Positions 16,057 through 24,599 are shown, counted from the first letter of the stretch. The stretch is 37,523 bases of DNA from Bacillota bacterium (GCA_023441965.1 JAEZNB010000044.1:1-37523); one strand, 5' to 3'. Notes: generated by a model from the sequence alone, not told the origin. Numbers and translations are program-made.

Positions 16057-17184
16057 ATGGAATTCAGGAATTTGGAGAAACTGGGTATCAAGACCTCTCT
16101 GTTGGGCTTTGGTTGCATGCGTTTTCCCAGACATAGGGATGGAAGCATCCATGAGGAGAAGGCGGAGCAGCTCATCGATCAGGCATATCAAAATGGTGTG
16201 AATTATTTTGATACTGCCTACAACTACCACGAGGGAAAGAGCGAGGAGTTTACCGGAAAAGCTCTGGCCAAGCATGACCGTAGCAGCTTCTATCTGGCAA
16301 CCAAGCTTCCCCAATGGCTGATCAACAGTCTGGAGGAGGCGGAAGAAATCTTCAATAGGCAGTTGGAACGGCTGCAGATGGATTATATCGACTTTTATCT
16401 GCTCCATGCCTTGGACCGCGGAGCCTTTGATAAGCTGGTTAGACTGGGTGTCTTGGAGATGGTTGATCGCCTGAAGAAGGAGGGAAAGATACGTTACATA
16501 GGCTTCTCCTTCCATGATGATCATGATGCCTTTTCTTATATCTTAAACTACAGGGATTGGGATTTCTGCCAGATACAGCTGAACTATATGGATACCGATA
16601 TTCAGGCCGGTATGAAGGGCTATGAGCTGGCTGCAGAGAAGAATATTCCCGTTATCATAATGGAGCCGGTGAAGGGCGGAAATCTGGCGCATCTGCCTGA
16701 TGGTGTAACAAAGCATTTCCGTGCGATAGCTCCGGAGGATAGTACTGCCTCCTGGGCTCTGCGCTGGGTGGCCTCCCTGCCTGCAGTGAAGGTAGTCTTA
16801 AGCGGTATGTCAAACGAAAAGCAGGTAACAGATAATCTGAACACCTTCAATAATTTCCGTCCAATGAATGAGACAGAGCTGCGTGCTGTGGACGCTGTGG
16901 CAGAAGCGCTCCGTAAGAGAGTGAATAACGGCTGCACCGCTTGCTCCTACTGTATGCCCTGTCCGTCCGGGATCAATATTCCAGGCAATTTTAAGATATG
17001 GAATGGATACGGCATCTATCGCAACTCCGGAGAAGCCAAATGGCTATGGGAAAATCAGATCAAAGATGAAGAGAAAGCAAGGAACTGTATCGAATGCGGC
17101 TTATGTGAGGAGCATTGTCCCCAGAAGCTTCAGATCCGCGCCAACCTAAAGCAGCTTCAGGCTGAACTGGATGCCTTAGCATGA
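16057..17184 (+). CDS. Aldo/keto reductase with C-terminal ferredoxin-type cluster domain
   Basis: This 375-residue protein has a TIM-barrel aldo/keto reductase domain (~1-285) with the active-site Asp and Tyr in FDTAYNYHEGKSE, lysine in ATKLPQWL and histidine in FYLLHAL. The C-terminal ~90 residues hold two iron-sulfur motifs, CTACSYCMPCPSGI and CIECGLCEEHCPQ. This subgroup is common in anaerobes and is thought to couple carbonyl reduction to electron carriers; the substrate is unknown. GAGGTG lies before the ATG. It appears to be transcribed alone. A convergent gene ends 38 bp downstream with only a weak hairpin between them. Confidence 0.93.
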   Translation: MEFRNLEKLGIKTSLLGFGCMRFPRHRDGSIHEEKAEQLIDQAYQNGVNYFDTAYNYHEGKSEEFTGKALAKHDRSSFYLATKLPQWLINSLEEAEEIFNRQLERLQMDYIDFYLLHALDRGAFDKLVRLGVLEMVDRLKKEGKIRYIGFSFHDDHDAFSYILNYRDWDFCQIQLNYMDTDIQAGMKGYELAAEKNIPVIIMEPVKGGNLAHLPDGVTKHFRAIAPEDSTASWALRWVASLPAVKVVLSGMSNEKQVTDNLNTFNNFRPMNETELRAVDAVAEALRKRVNNGCTACSYCMPCPSGINIPGNFKIWNGYGIYRNSGEAKWLWENQIKDEEKARNCIECGLCEEHCPQKLQIRANLKQLQAELDALA

Positions 17185-17222
17185 TAGCAAAAATCATATC
17201 TTTGCCAATAATGGTACTCGCT

Positions 17223-17720
17223 CTAGGCCTCGTCCCAGCTATGGCGGTGCAGCTGCCCCTCCAGCTGCATCCCCTCGAAGTTGTTCTGCCTTAGAGCCTC
17301 ATACAGAACGATGGCCACCGAGTTTCCCAGGTTCAAGGACCGGATCTCTCCGATCATGGGAATCCGGACCGTATTCTCCTTGTTCGCAAGGAGCAGCTCC
17401 TCCGGAATTCCGGCGCTCTCCTTCCCGAACATAAGATAACAATCCGGTTCATAATTCACATGGGTGTAAGCCTTTTGTGCCTTCGTCGTAGCCATGTAGA
17501 TCTTTGCACCGGGATTCCTGCTTAAGAAGTCTTCATAATTCTCATATACGGCCAGGTCCAAATGCTTCCAATAGTCCAGTCCTGCCCTCCGGATCTCCTT
17601 CTCATCCAAACGAAAGCCCAAGGGCTTGATCAGATGGAGCTTCGTGCCTGTTGCAACACAGGTTCTGCCAATATTACCGGTATTAGCAGGCATCTCAGGT
17701 TCAAGTAATACGATGTTCAT
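17223..17720 (-). CDS. trmL: tRNA (cytidine/uridine-34 2'-O)-methyltransferase TrmL
   Basis: This 165-residue SPOUT methyltransferase modifies the wobble base of leucine tRNAs. It starts MNIVLLEPEMPANTGNIGRT, has FRLDEKEIRRAGLDYW and FGKESAGIPEELL, and ends with the SAM-binding knot IPMIGEIRSLNLGNSVAIVL. The frame is open 14 codons further upstream, but the conserved start and AGGAGG (ten bases before the ATG at 17720) fix the beginning. It lies 34 bp behind cheX with a terminator-like hairpin between, so it may be expressed partly by readthrough. Confidence 0.93.
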   Translation of the reverse strand: MNIVLLEPEMPANTGNIGRTCVATGTKLHLIKPLGFRLDEKEIRRAGLDYWKHLDLAVYENYEDFLSRNPGAKIYMATTKAQKAYTHVNYEPDCYLMFGKESAGIPEELLLANKENTVRIPMIGEIRSLNLGNSVAIVLYEALRQNNFEGMQLEGQLHRHSWDEA

Positions 17721-17736
17721 CTGCCAGCTTCCTCCT

Positions 17737-17766
17737 AAAAAGAAAAAAGGTGAATTAATCACCTTT
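17737..17766 (-). terminator. Terminator overlapping the cheX stop codon
   Basis: AAAGGTGA and TCACCTTT (17746-17753, 17759-17766) form a perfect 8-bp stem. The cheX stop codon lies in the loop, and the minus strand continues with a T-rich run. It also sits just before the trmL ribosome site, so it may attenuate trmL. Confidence 0.7.
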
Positions 17767-18225
17767 CATCGCGATATTAATTTCAATTGTCTTGTTCTCC
17801 TCGTAATTCAAAGGAATACAAATGTTTCTGGCATAATTGTTCGTAAAGGACATTGTGCCGCTACCTACCGTCGGCGGAGTAATATCAATCTCTATCCCTT
17901 TGGTAGAAAAGATGGTTGCCGTATTACCGAGTATCATGTTTCCAAGCTCACAGATTGCGCTTCGAGACATCTCATCCAATTGGTTGATCGGCATCATAAT
18001 CATCTTTGAGGCAATATCGCATGCGACATTATGCTCAAAGGCTATCATTACCTGTCCCTTCATCGCACCGGTAATACCAATCAGAATAACCAAGGTGTTA
18101 TCTAAAAAAACCGGATCCTTTACAAATGGTTTTCCCACTTTAGCATCAACAAAGCACATATCCTTTAGTATCTTTGTAGAGGCCATCAGGAACGGGTTAA
18201 TATGGTCTACATTCAATGCGGCCAT
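17755..18225 (-). CDS. cheX: CheX-type CheY-P phosphatase
   Basis: This 156-residue protein has the CheC/CheX/FliY fold. The catalytic helix reads SAICELGNMILGNTAT, with the essential E93 and N96. The central GQVMIAFEHNVACDIASKM and C-terminal ICIPLNYEENKTIEINIAMK match CheX. It dephosphorylates CheY-P in chemotaxis. No other chemotaxis gene is in the window, so it is an orphan here. AGGAGG lies 8 bases before the ATG. Confidence 0.9.
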   Translation of the reverse strand: MAALNVDHINPFLMASTKILKDMCFVDAKVGKPFVKDPVFLDNTLVILIGITGAMKGQVMIAFEHNVACDIASKMIMMPINQLDEMSRSAICELGNMILGNTATIFSTKGIEIDITPPTVGSGTMSFTNNYARNICIPLNYEENKTIEINIAMKGD

Positions 18226-18254
18226 GTAAGCTACCTCCTATGTGTCCTAATCAC

Positions 18255-18284
18255 ATTTTATCACAGATTCGCACGGTATTTCAA
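18255..18284 (-). promoter_or_regulatory. Promoter of cheX
   Basis: TTGAAA (18279-18284) and TAAAAT (18255-18260) are 18 bp apart, about 30 bp before the start. The -35 lies in a near-palindrome (ATTTCAACTAATTAG and TGAAAT, ~18278-18298) that also covers the stop codon of the aminotransferase gene. Confidence 0.55.
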
Positions 18285-18288
18285 CTAA

Positions 18289-19467
18289 TTAGTGAAATTT
18301 CCTGTCATTCCTATATTTTACAACAAATTTTTCTATTCTCTCAAGAGCTATCTTGAGATTTTCTATCGAATACGCATAGGAGATTCTAAGATATCCTTCT
18401 CCGCATTCACCGAAAGCCGTCCCAGGGACTACAGCGACCTTCTCTTCCTGCAATAGTTTGGTCGCAAATTCTTCAGAGGTCATACCCAGGCTCTTAATAC
18501 AGGGAAATACATAGAAGGCTCCAAAGGGTTCAAAGCAATCCAGCCCCATGCTCCGGAGTGTATGAACTACGAATCTTCTGCGTTTGTCATAAGCATCCCG
18601 CATCATCTCCACATCGGGATCACCGTGCTTCACCGCTTCTATACCGGCATATTGGCTGGTGGTAGGAGCACACATAATAGCAAATTGGTGGATCTTCAGC
18701 ATCTGCTCAATAATGGGAGCAGGACCGCAGGCATAGCCCAACCTCCAGCCGGTCATGGCATAGGATTTAGAGAATCCGTTGATCACGACCGTCCGCTCCC
18801 TCATACCGGGGAAGGAGGCGATGGATACATGCTTTGACCCATAGGTCAGTTCAGAATAAATCTCATCAGAGATTACAAAGATGTCCTTCTCTATAATGAC
18901 GTCTACAATGTCCTTTAGGTCATCATAGGTCATGACCGCACCGGTAGGATTATTGGGAAAGGCCAGAATTAAGACCTTGGTCTTCTCAGTGATGGATTCC
19001 AGAAGCTGCTTTCTGGTCAGTTTGAAGTCATTTTCACCCTTCAGCTCGATGACTACCGGTACTCCACCGGCAAGAATGGTACAGGGATGATAGGAGACAT
19101 AGCAGGGCTGAGGAACTAAGACCTCATCCCCGGGATCTAACATCGCACGCAGAGCGATATCTATCGCCTCACTGCCACCGACGGTCACCATGGTTTCCTT
19201 GTTATATTCATAATCCAGATTAAATCTTCTTTTCAGATAATTACAGATTTCCTGCTTTAATTCCTTCAGACCTGCATTGGAGGTATAAAAGGTTCTTCCC
19301 TTCTCCAAGGAATAGATGCCTTCCTCACGGATATGCCAGGGCGTATCAAAATCGGGCTCTCCAACGCCAAGAGAGATTGCATCCTTCATTTCACTTACGA
19401 TATCAAAGAATTTTCGGATGCCGGAGGGTTGTATCGTTACGATTTGCTTTGATAATGGATTTCTCAA
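18289..19467 (-). CDS. PLP-dependent class I/II aminotransferase
   Basis: This 392-residue fold-type I aminotransferase has an N-terminal PSGIRKFFD and LGVGEPDFDTP, cofactor ring contacts in FPNNPTGAVMT and D201 (SDEIY), and the Schiff-base lysine K234 in NGFSKSYAMTGWRLGY. Length is normal. The amino acid substrate cannot be read from the sequence. The start is TTG and overlaps the stop codon of the upstream Lrp-type gene as TTGA, so the two are translationally coupled. The ribosome site (AAAGGA) is 14 bases away, which fits coupling. An Lrp regulator followed by an aminotransferase of this type is a recurring pair in Firmicutes. Confidence 0.92.
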   Translation of the reverse strand: MRNPLSKQIVTIQPSGIRKFFDIVSEMKDAISLGVGEPDFDTPWHIREEGIYSLEKGRTFYTSNAGLKELKQEICNYLKRRFNLDYEYNKETMVTVGGSEAIDIALRAMLDPGDEVLVPQPCYVSYHPCTILAGGVPVVIELKGENDFKLTRKQLLESITEKTKVLILAFPNNPTGAVMTYDDLKDIVDVIIEKDIFVISDEIYSELTYGSKHVSIASFPGMRERTVVINGFSKSYAMTGWRLGYACGPAPIIEQMLKIHQFAIMCAPTTSQYAGIEAVKHGDPDVEMMRDAYDKRRRFVVHTLRSMGLDCFEPFGAFYVFPCIKSLGMTSEEFATKLLQEEKVAVVPGTAFGECGEGYLRISYAYSIENLKIALERIEKFVVKYRNDRKFH

Positions 19468-19946
19468 GGTGAAATCAGCATCCTTTCATCATGTTTGGTC
19501 TGAACAAGGGGCAATCCATGTTCCTTGTATTTCTTCAGAACAAAATGGGTCGCCGTACTTAAGATCGCATCCATCGGTGCCAGCTTCTCAGAGACAAAGG
19601 CTGCCACTTCCCTCATGGTCTTACCTGCAATAATCACGGTAAGATCAAAGCCCCCACTCATCAGATAGACCGACTGGACCTCATCAAACTGATAAATTCT
19701 CTCTGCTATCTTATCAAAGCCTAATCCCCTCTGAGGTGTAACCTTAACCTCAATCAGAGCGGTTACTCTCTCACAGTTTACCTTATCCCAGTTTATTAAG
19801 GTAGGATATCCGCAGATGACGGTCTCCTCCTCCAGCTGCCGAATTACTGCAGTCACCTCTTCCTCGGTGGTACCCAGCATAATCGCCAGGTCTGCCGCTG
19901 TCAGCTTACTGTTTTTATCAATCGCCATTAAGATTTCTTCTCTCAT
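19464..19946 (-). CDS. Lrp/AsnC family transcriptional regulator
   Basis: This 160-residue protein has an N-terminal winged helix (LTAADLAIMLGTTEEEVTAV) and a C-terminal RAM/AsnC ligand-binding domain (~65-150, VTALIEVKVTPQRGLGFDKI, VYLMSGGFDLTVIIAGKTMR). It likely senses an amino acid and controls its own operon with the aminotransferase. A G-rich ribosome site lies about ten bases before the ATG. Upstream at ~19980 the minus strand has a TATAAT box without a convincing -35. Confidence 0.9.
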   Translation of the reverse strand: MREEILMAIDKNSKLTAADLAIMLGTTEEEVTAVIRQLEEETVICGYPTLINWDKVNCERVTALIEVKVTPQRGLGFDKIAERIYQFDEVQSVYLMSGGFDLTVIIAGKTMREVAAFVSEKLAPMDAILSTATHFVLKKYKEHGLPLVQTKHDERMLISP

Positions 19947-20061
19947 TGGAATAAGGCCCCCTCCCCAAAGCTTCTTACATTATAATCTATACGGTTCTGT
20001 TCCGTCCTTCAGTATCCATAAGCTGCCGACGCTTCCGCTTATCCTGCCAGGCACAAGGGCC

Positions 20062-21051
20062 TTATCTCCCCAGGACCTTATAAAGCTCATCCGCTTTCGG
20101 CGGCTCCAGAAAACGTCTTTCCTCTTCATTAAGAATGATTCTGTCGTTCCCTTCCTTCACATAGCCGATGACAGCCGCCGGAATTCCTTCCGCCTTAAGT
20201 TTATCTACCAGTTGATTTCCCCTATCTGTTACAATCAGTAGGCAGCCGCTGGAGATCAGCATATAGGGATTAATATCATAAAACTCACATATTTCAACTG
20301 TTTCCTGTCTTAACAGTATCTTTTTGATATCTACCTCAAGGCCCACCTTAGAGGCGGCACCGATTTCCCAGAGGGCGCCGAAGATGCCACCTTCCGTTAC
20401 ATCATGCATCGAGGTCACTCCGAATTCTCTGGCCAGCATCGCTTCCGGAACGATGGAGATATGCTCGATCAGCACTTTCGCACCTTCGAGAAAGCCGGAG
20501 GAATACTTGGTTAGAAGCTCCTCCTCTTTTTCTGCGGCTATGATGGCTGTACCTTCCAGCCCTGCCCATTTTGTCATTACAATATCCTGACCCGGCTTGG
20601 CACCGGCAGTTCTGATGATCCGGGATCGTTTCATCTTACCGACTCCGGTCACTGTAACGATGGGCTGGTTTACTGCTCCGGTTACCTCCGTATGGCCACC
20701 AATCACTTCGATGTTCAGCTTCTTGCAGGCAGCCTCGATATCCTTCATCATAGCCTTCAGCTCCTGCTCGGATGCACCCTCCGGCAGAAGAATGGTCAGC
20801 ATGATTCCGATGACCTCAGCTCCCTCCGACGCGATATCATTTGCAGTGATATGGACTGCCAGAGTGCCGATATCGTTGATGGCTCCGGTGATCGGATCGG
20901 AAGATAGCACGATTACCTCATCCTCACCAATGGCAAGAACGCTGCAATCCTCTCCGATGGCCGGACCTACGAGGACTTCCTCTCTTCTATGACTGATTTG
21001 CTTTAGTACAGACCTCTTCAGGACTGTTTCAGGTACTTTTCCTATCTCCAT
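20062..21051 (-). CDS. AIR synthase-like protein (HypE/ThiL superfamily)
   Basis: This 329-residue protein has the two-domain PurM/AIR-synthase fold: an N-terminal ATP-binding part with VGPAIGEDCSVLAIGEDEVI and VHITANDIASEGAEVIGIML, a GGHTEVTGAV loop, and a C-terminal half with TSMHDVTEGGIFGALWEIG. The closest characterised relative is the hydrogenase maturation protein HypE. The HypE C-terminal cysteine that carries the carbamoyl group is absent here (it ends ..KADELYKVLGR), and no hydrogenase genes are nearby. The reaction is therefore unknown. It starts 19 bp after the VanW-family gene and is probably cotranscribed with it. Confidence 0.85.
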   Translation of the reverse strand: MEIGKVPETVLKRSVLKQISHRREEVLVGPAIGEDCSVLAIGEDEVIVLSSDPITGAINDIGTLAVHITANDIASEGAEVIGIMLTILLPEGASEQELKAMMKDIEAACKKLNIEVIGGHTEVTGAVNQPIVTVTGVGKMKRSRIIRTAGAKPGQDIVMTKWAGLEGTAIIAAEKEEELLTKYSSGFLEGAKVLIEHISIVPEAMLAREFGVTSMHDVTEGGIFGALWEIGAASKVGLEVDIKKILLRQETVEICEFYDINPYMLISSGCLLIVTDRGNQLVDKLKAEGIPAAVIGYVKEGNDRIILNEEERRFLEPPKADELYKVLGR

Positions 21052-21070
21052 ATTACCGACTCCGTTATCC

Positions 21071-22633
21071 TTAGTCCTGGGTCAGTTCTTCCTCCCAGGC
21101 GGGGTCCCAATAAATTTCACCCTGTAGCTGTCCGTCCGGATTCGTCCTGTTCTCATCCTCTGTGTTCTGGTTCAAATCCTCGTTCGCATTCGGGCTGTCT
21201 GTGGGACGATCCGGCTTCTTCTCGGGTTTCTTCTCTGTGTCCTTCTCTGTATCCTGAGTATTCTCCGGTTTTTCCTTTACTACCTTTGTACCGATCGTGA
21301 TATATCTGGGCTCTGCCGCATAGGAGCTCTTATTGATCAACGTTCTGCTGACCTCTTTATCATTTTCATAAACTACCTTATAAAGCTCTGCCTTATAGCC
21401 CGTATGAGCCGCCTGTGTTACCTTCTGGTAGGTCGTCGGCTGGGACGGATCCTTTTCGATGACATCCGGAGGCGGAGGCGTCTCACTCAAGACCTTCGTT
21501 TCGAATTCTATTCTTCTGTTTTTCATATCCCGGGTCTCATGTCCCCAGATGGTAAAGGTAATTCTTCTGTCCTTCGTATGGGCTTCAATCAGAATCGGAA
21601 CATCTGTATTGTTCTTAAACTTCAGGTCCTTATAGGTACCTGCAATTGCTGCATCTCTGGATAAATCCACATAGCTGATTGTCATGGAATGTGCCTGACG
21701 CTCCACAACCTCCAGCTCGGAAAACAATACTGCATTGTAAAGGGTCGTTGTTACCTGACAGGCTCCACCACCGATACTGTCAATGACCTTACCCTGGGAA
21801 TAAGCCCCCGCCTCATAGTAGCCGTTAGAGACCTTAAAGGGAGCCAGATGCTCATAACCGGAGAAGACCTCCCCCGGAAATAGTACCGTATTGTTGATTA
21901 GTCTTGCACCATTGGCCAGATTAGCGGCTCTTCCTTCTGCAGAGCTGGTATACTCTGTCGTAAAGGTTCCCAGCACCGTATTGCATTTTTCTACTATATC
22001 CCTGGTATAGACCGGGATATCCTCTTCCATCACTGCTTTCACCACAAGATCTGTGCGGTTCCAATCCTCCAGGACAGCCTTCCTGATCACTTCAGCAGTG
22101 GCTTCAATATCGACCTTGCTGCCTACCACATGGTCTGTATAGATGAAGCTGCCATTTTTTCTGGTAACGGTAGCATTCACCGGCTCAATATTATATGCAC
22201 TGACCTCTGTCTCCAGCAGCAGCTTCAGACTGTTTTCATTGATTTTAAAGGTGAGAGGGTATACGATTCTTCCCTGCTCGATGTCCTTTAAGTCCTTATA
22301 GCGCTTGATCAGATTACCGGCAGTACCCAGATTCAAAGCCTGGCGAATATTATCATTCGGCTCATAGCTATATCCCAGATCACCCAGGGTTTTATATACC
22401 GTGTTCTCTCCTACCATGATTGCGATACCCATACCTCTTAGGTTGCCGAGAAATGCATCCACCGCATCCGCAGCTTCCTCTTTTGTCATATCGCTTACAT
22501 CCACAGCATCTATGAATACACCCTTGGTAATCCTATCATTTTCTTCTGCTGATGCGACATCAGCTTTTCCTTTCATAGCCAGGAAAATCGATAAGAACAA
22601 TATCGCGGATAGGTATAATCTTCTCCTGCCCAT
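21071..22633 (-). CDS. VanW family exported protein
   Basis: This 520-residue protein has an N-terminal signal or anchor (LYLSAILFLSIFLAMKGKAD). About 200 residues of PG_binding_4-like repeats follow, then a VanW domain (~235-365) with NGARLINNTVLFPGEVFSG, IGGGACQVTTTLYNAVLFSE and DLKFKNNTDVPILIEAHT. A G5-like stretch follows (TGYKAELYKVVYENDKEVSR), and then an acidic, Pro/Asp/Glu-rich tail (~450-520). VanW proteins are wall-associated and occur in some vancomycin-resistance clusters, but this form is a common clostridial protein of unknown function. AAAGGAGG precedes the ATG. No resistance genes are nearby. Confidence 0.88.
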   Translation of the reverse strand: MGRRRLYLSAILFLSIFLAMKGKADVASAEENDRITKGVFIDAVDVSDMTKEEAADAVDAFLGNLRGMGIAIMVGENTVYKTLGDLGYSYEPNDNIRQALNLGTAGNLIKRYKDLKDIEQGRIVYPLTFKINENSLKLLLETEVSAYNIEPVNATVTRKNGSFIYTDHVVGSKVDIEATAEVIRKAVLEDWNRTDLVVKAVMEEDIPVYTRDIVEKCNTVLGTFTTEYTSSAEGRAANLANGARLINNTVLFPGEVFSGYEHLAPFKVSNGYYEAGAYSQGKVIDSIGGGACQVTTTLYNAVLFSELEVVERQAHSMTISYVDLSRDAAIAGTYKDLKFKNNTDVPILIEAHTKDRRITFTIWGHETRDMKNRRIEFETKVLSETPPPPDVIEKDPSQPTTYQKVTQAAHTGYKAELYKVVYENDKEVSRTLINKSSYAAEPRYITIGTKVVKEKPENTQDTEKDTEKKPEKKPDRPTDSPNANEDLNQNTEDENRTNPDGQLQGEIYWDPAWEEELTQD

Positions 22634-22705
22634 TTATGATCCTCCTTTAACATTTAGCCCAATCCCATGTCATGGTTCTAGTGGTTTTTTATGTAACTTC
22701 TTCCT

Positions 22706-22733
22706 ATTGTAACATAAAAGTCAGATTATTCAA
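22706..22733 (-). promoter_or_regulatory. Promoter of the VanW-family gene
   Basis: TTGAAT (22728-22733) and TACAAT (22706-22711) are 16 bp apart on the minus strand. TTTTATGT (22687-22694) and ACATAAAA (22712-22719) form an 8-bp inverted repeat that brackets the -10 box and could be an operator. Confidence 0.55.
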
Positions 22734-22809
22734 GTGAATCTTTGGCTGATTGACTTTTGTGAAACCATTATGTATAGTAGTTATAGCCTACTCATAAATG
22801 GTCCTCTTT

Positions 22810-22908
22810 TTAGTAGAAAAGACTGAATGCAGTAGGAACTACCATAGCAAGCACTAATAAAATAGCGATGACGATCGAGATTATTCTTTTCGTTTTCTTG
22901 CTGAACAT
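22810..22908 (-). CDS. 32-residue single-span membrane peptide
   Basis: The frame reads MFSKKTKRIISIVIAILLV then LAMVVPTAFSLFY-stop: a short lysine/arginine-rich head and one hydrophobic span of about 20 residues. AGGGGTG lies six bases before the ATG, a good ribosome site for so short a frame. Its product resembles short stand-alone membrane peptides of clostridia; I do not recognise a named family. It is divergent from the 202-residue gene, with starts 47 bp apart, and is upstream of the VanW gene on the same strand. Function unknown. Confidence 0.65.
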   Translation of the reverse strand: MFSKKTKRIISIVIAILLVLAMVVPTAFSLFY

Positions 22909-22955
22909 TTCTATCACCCCTTTTTCTTATCATAATGGAAGGTTGTGAGAAACCT

Positions 22956-23564
22956 ATGAAGATATTTGTGAATCTTAGCATCTTACTTATCTTTGTCCTA
23001 TGGCTCCAATATGAGATCCGTAAGAACTCCAGGCTCTCCAAGAAGAAGTCTGAGCTCTTCTGGGAGAGGGAGAAGCAGGCCAATCTGACTCGCAGGGCTG
23101 ATCTATCCGATCTGGAGTATATCACCGTTCCCCTGGAAATGCTCCCCATGGCCGATCATACGGATGCGACCATCAACTCCTACCGGGATACGATCCTAAA
23201 CCTCTCCTCCAAGAAAATCGTCAATCTGACCGGATATACGAATACGGATCTGAAGCTGAAGTATGGAGCAGCAAATATAAGCCTTCTGTCCGAATACGAT
23301 AACAATTATACCGTTCTGGTCAGCATTCTGCAAAAATGGGCAGAGCGCTTATATCAGAACGGCAATACCCCGGAAGCAGTCTCTGTTCTTGAGTTCGCCG
23401 TTATGTGCCTTACAGATGTGAGGAAAACCTATTTACTTCTGGCTAACCTCTATATGGAACAGCATACTCCCGAGAAGATTGATCCCTTGTTGGACATCCT
23501 TCCCTTCACCAGACTCGTCCGGAAGGACATTCTTGCGGAAGAACTGCGAAAGCTGAAGACATGA
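22956..23564 (+). CDS. Membrane-anchored protein of unknown function with helical C-terminus
   Basis: The protein starts at MKIFVNLSILLIFVLWLQYE. The N-terminal ~16 residues are a membrane anchor, followed by a basic, charged stretch (KNSRLSKKKSELFWEREKQA). The remaining ~150 residues are helical. The segment around EAVSVLEFAVMCLTDVRKTY and LLANLYMEQHTPEKIDPLL looks like tetratricopeptide-type helix pairs. An ATG at 22935 is in frame, but GGAAGG lies after it, so 22956 is preferred even though the spacing (13) is long. I recognise no family. Conserved clostridial membrane protein is the most that can be said. Confidence 0.7.
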   Translation: MKIFVNLSILLIFVLWLQYEIRKNSRLSKKKSELFWEREKQANLTRRADLSDLEYITVPLEMLPMADHTDATINSYRDTILNLSSKKIVNLTGYTNTDLKLKYGAANISLLSEYDNNYTVLVSILQKWAERLYQNGNTPEAVSVLEFAVMCLTDVRKTYLLLANLYMEQHTPEKIDPLLDILPFTRLVRKDILAEELRKLKT

Positions 23565-23663
23565 CCGGGCACTATCTTTAGTATAACCATAAGTCAGCCA
23601 TTCCTCTCATGTACTGTAAGGAATTCTATTCTATTTTGACGGATTCATCAAGTATTTTCAATT

Positions 23664-24362
23664 TTATTTGTCTTTTTTAGCCTTCTTTTGATTAGACGAC
23701 TTCTTTCCTTCAGAGGCTGCATATTTGCAATAATCTCTCAGAAAGCATTCACCACACCTTGGGCTTCTGGCAGTACAAATGCTTCTTCCCAGGGTTATGA
23801 TCTGAATGTTATACAGAATCCATTGCTCCTTCGGAAGAATACGCATCAGATCAAATTCAATCTTAACCGGATCCTCCTCCTTCGTAAAGCCCAGGCGGTT
23901 GGAGATTCTCTTTACATGGGTATCAACAACAATACTTGGTTCGTGATAAATATTACCGCGAATCACATTTGCCGTCTTTCTGCCAACCCCAGCCAGGCTG
24001 GTCAGCTCTTCTATCTTCCTCGGCACTTCTCCCCCAAACTCAGTTAAAAGCCGACTTGCACATTCTATGATATTCTTTGCTTTATTTCTGTAGAAACCCG
24101 TGGAATGAATATCCTTCTCCAGCTCCGTGATGTCAGCTCCCGCGAAATCCTCCAGGCAAGTGTATTTGCGAAAAAGCTGCTCCGTTACCTGATTCACCCG
24201 CTCGTCAGTGCACTGGGCACTTAGGATTGTGGCAATCAGGAGCTGCCAGGGTGTTTCGTAATTCAAAAAGCACCGGTACTCTTTTCCGTATTCCTGATTC
24301 AGGGCTTGAAGGATATGCTCCATTCTCTCCTGCTCCTTCACTGTCAGCCTTCTGTTTTTCAT
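23664..24362 (-). CDS. nth: Endonuclease III (DNA glycosylase/AP lyase)
   Basis: This 232-residue protein removes oxidised pyrimidines from DNA and cuts the abasic site. It has the helix-hairpin-helix LAGVGRKTANVI with catalytic K129, and D147 in VVDTHVKR, 18 residues apart as in E. coli. The iron-sulfur loop CTARSPRCGECFLRDYC has the C-x6-C-x2-C-x5-C spacing. The lysine-rich tail after residue 215 is an extension. The frame runs 18 codons further upstream, but AAAGGAAAGAAGG directly precedes the ATG at 24362. Downstream of a radical SAM gene with tandem repeats between them. Confidence 0.95.
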   Translation of the reverse strand: MKNRRLTVKEQERMEHILQALNQEYGKEYRCFLNYETPWQLLIATILSAQCTDERVNQVTEQLFRKYTCLEDFAGADITELEKDIHSTGFYRNKAKNIIECASRLLTEFGGEVPRKIEELTSLAGVGRKTANVIRGNIYHEPSIVVDTHVKRISNRLGFTKEEDPVKIEFDLMRILPKEQWILYNIQIITLGRSICTARSPRCGECFLRDYCKYAASEGKKSSNQKKAKKDK

Positions 24363-24401
24363 CCTTCTTTCCTTTCCGTAAATTATCAGCTTCCCCTTCT
24401 T

Positions 24402-24592
24402 GTAAGCATGCAACACCGAAGCATATCTTTCCCGAAGTCACCGAGGCACCCTCCTGTACCCAAGTAAGCAGGCTATGCCGAGGCATATCATCATCCGGAG
24501 ACTTCAGAGCTCCAGCCTATGCTCCATGTAAGCAGGCCATCATGCTCCCAAGACTTCAAGGCTTCATCCTATGCTCCATGAAAGCATTCTAT
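24402..24592. repeat. Three imperfect tandem repeats of ~53-64 bp
   Basis: Units start at 24402, 24464 and 24528 with GTAAGCA(G/T)GC, and a partial fourth begins near 24580 (GAAAGCATTCTATGC). Shared inner blocks are CGA(A/G)GCATATC, GAAGTC or AGACTTCA, and CCTATGCTCCATG. The units are 62, 64 and about 53 bp long. They fill the space between the stop of the radical SAM gene and nth. They carry no obvious gene and no IS feature, and may have arisen by slippage. Confidence 0.6.
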
Positions 24593-24599
24593 GCAGTAG

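Noticed and set aside
21071..22633. VanW-family gene as evidence of vancomycin resistance
   Set aside because: No vanA/B-type ligase, vanH or vanX is present; this VanW form is common in clostridia.
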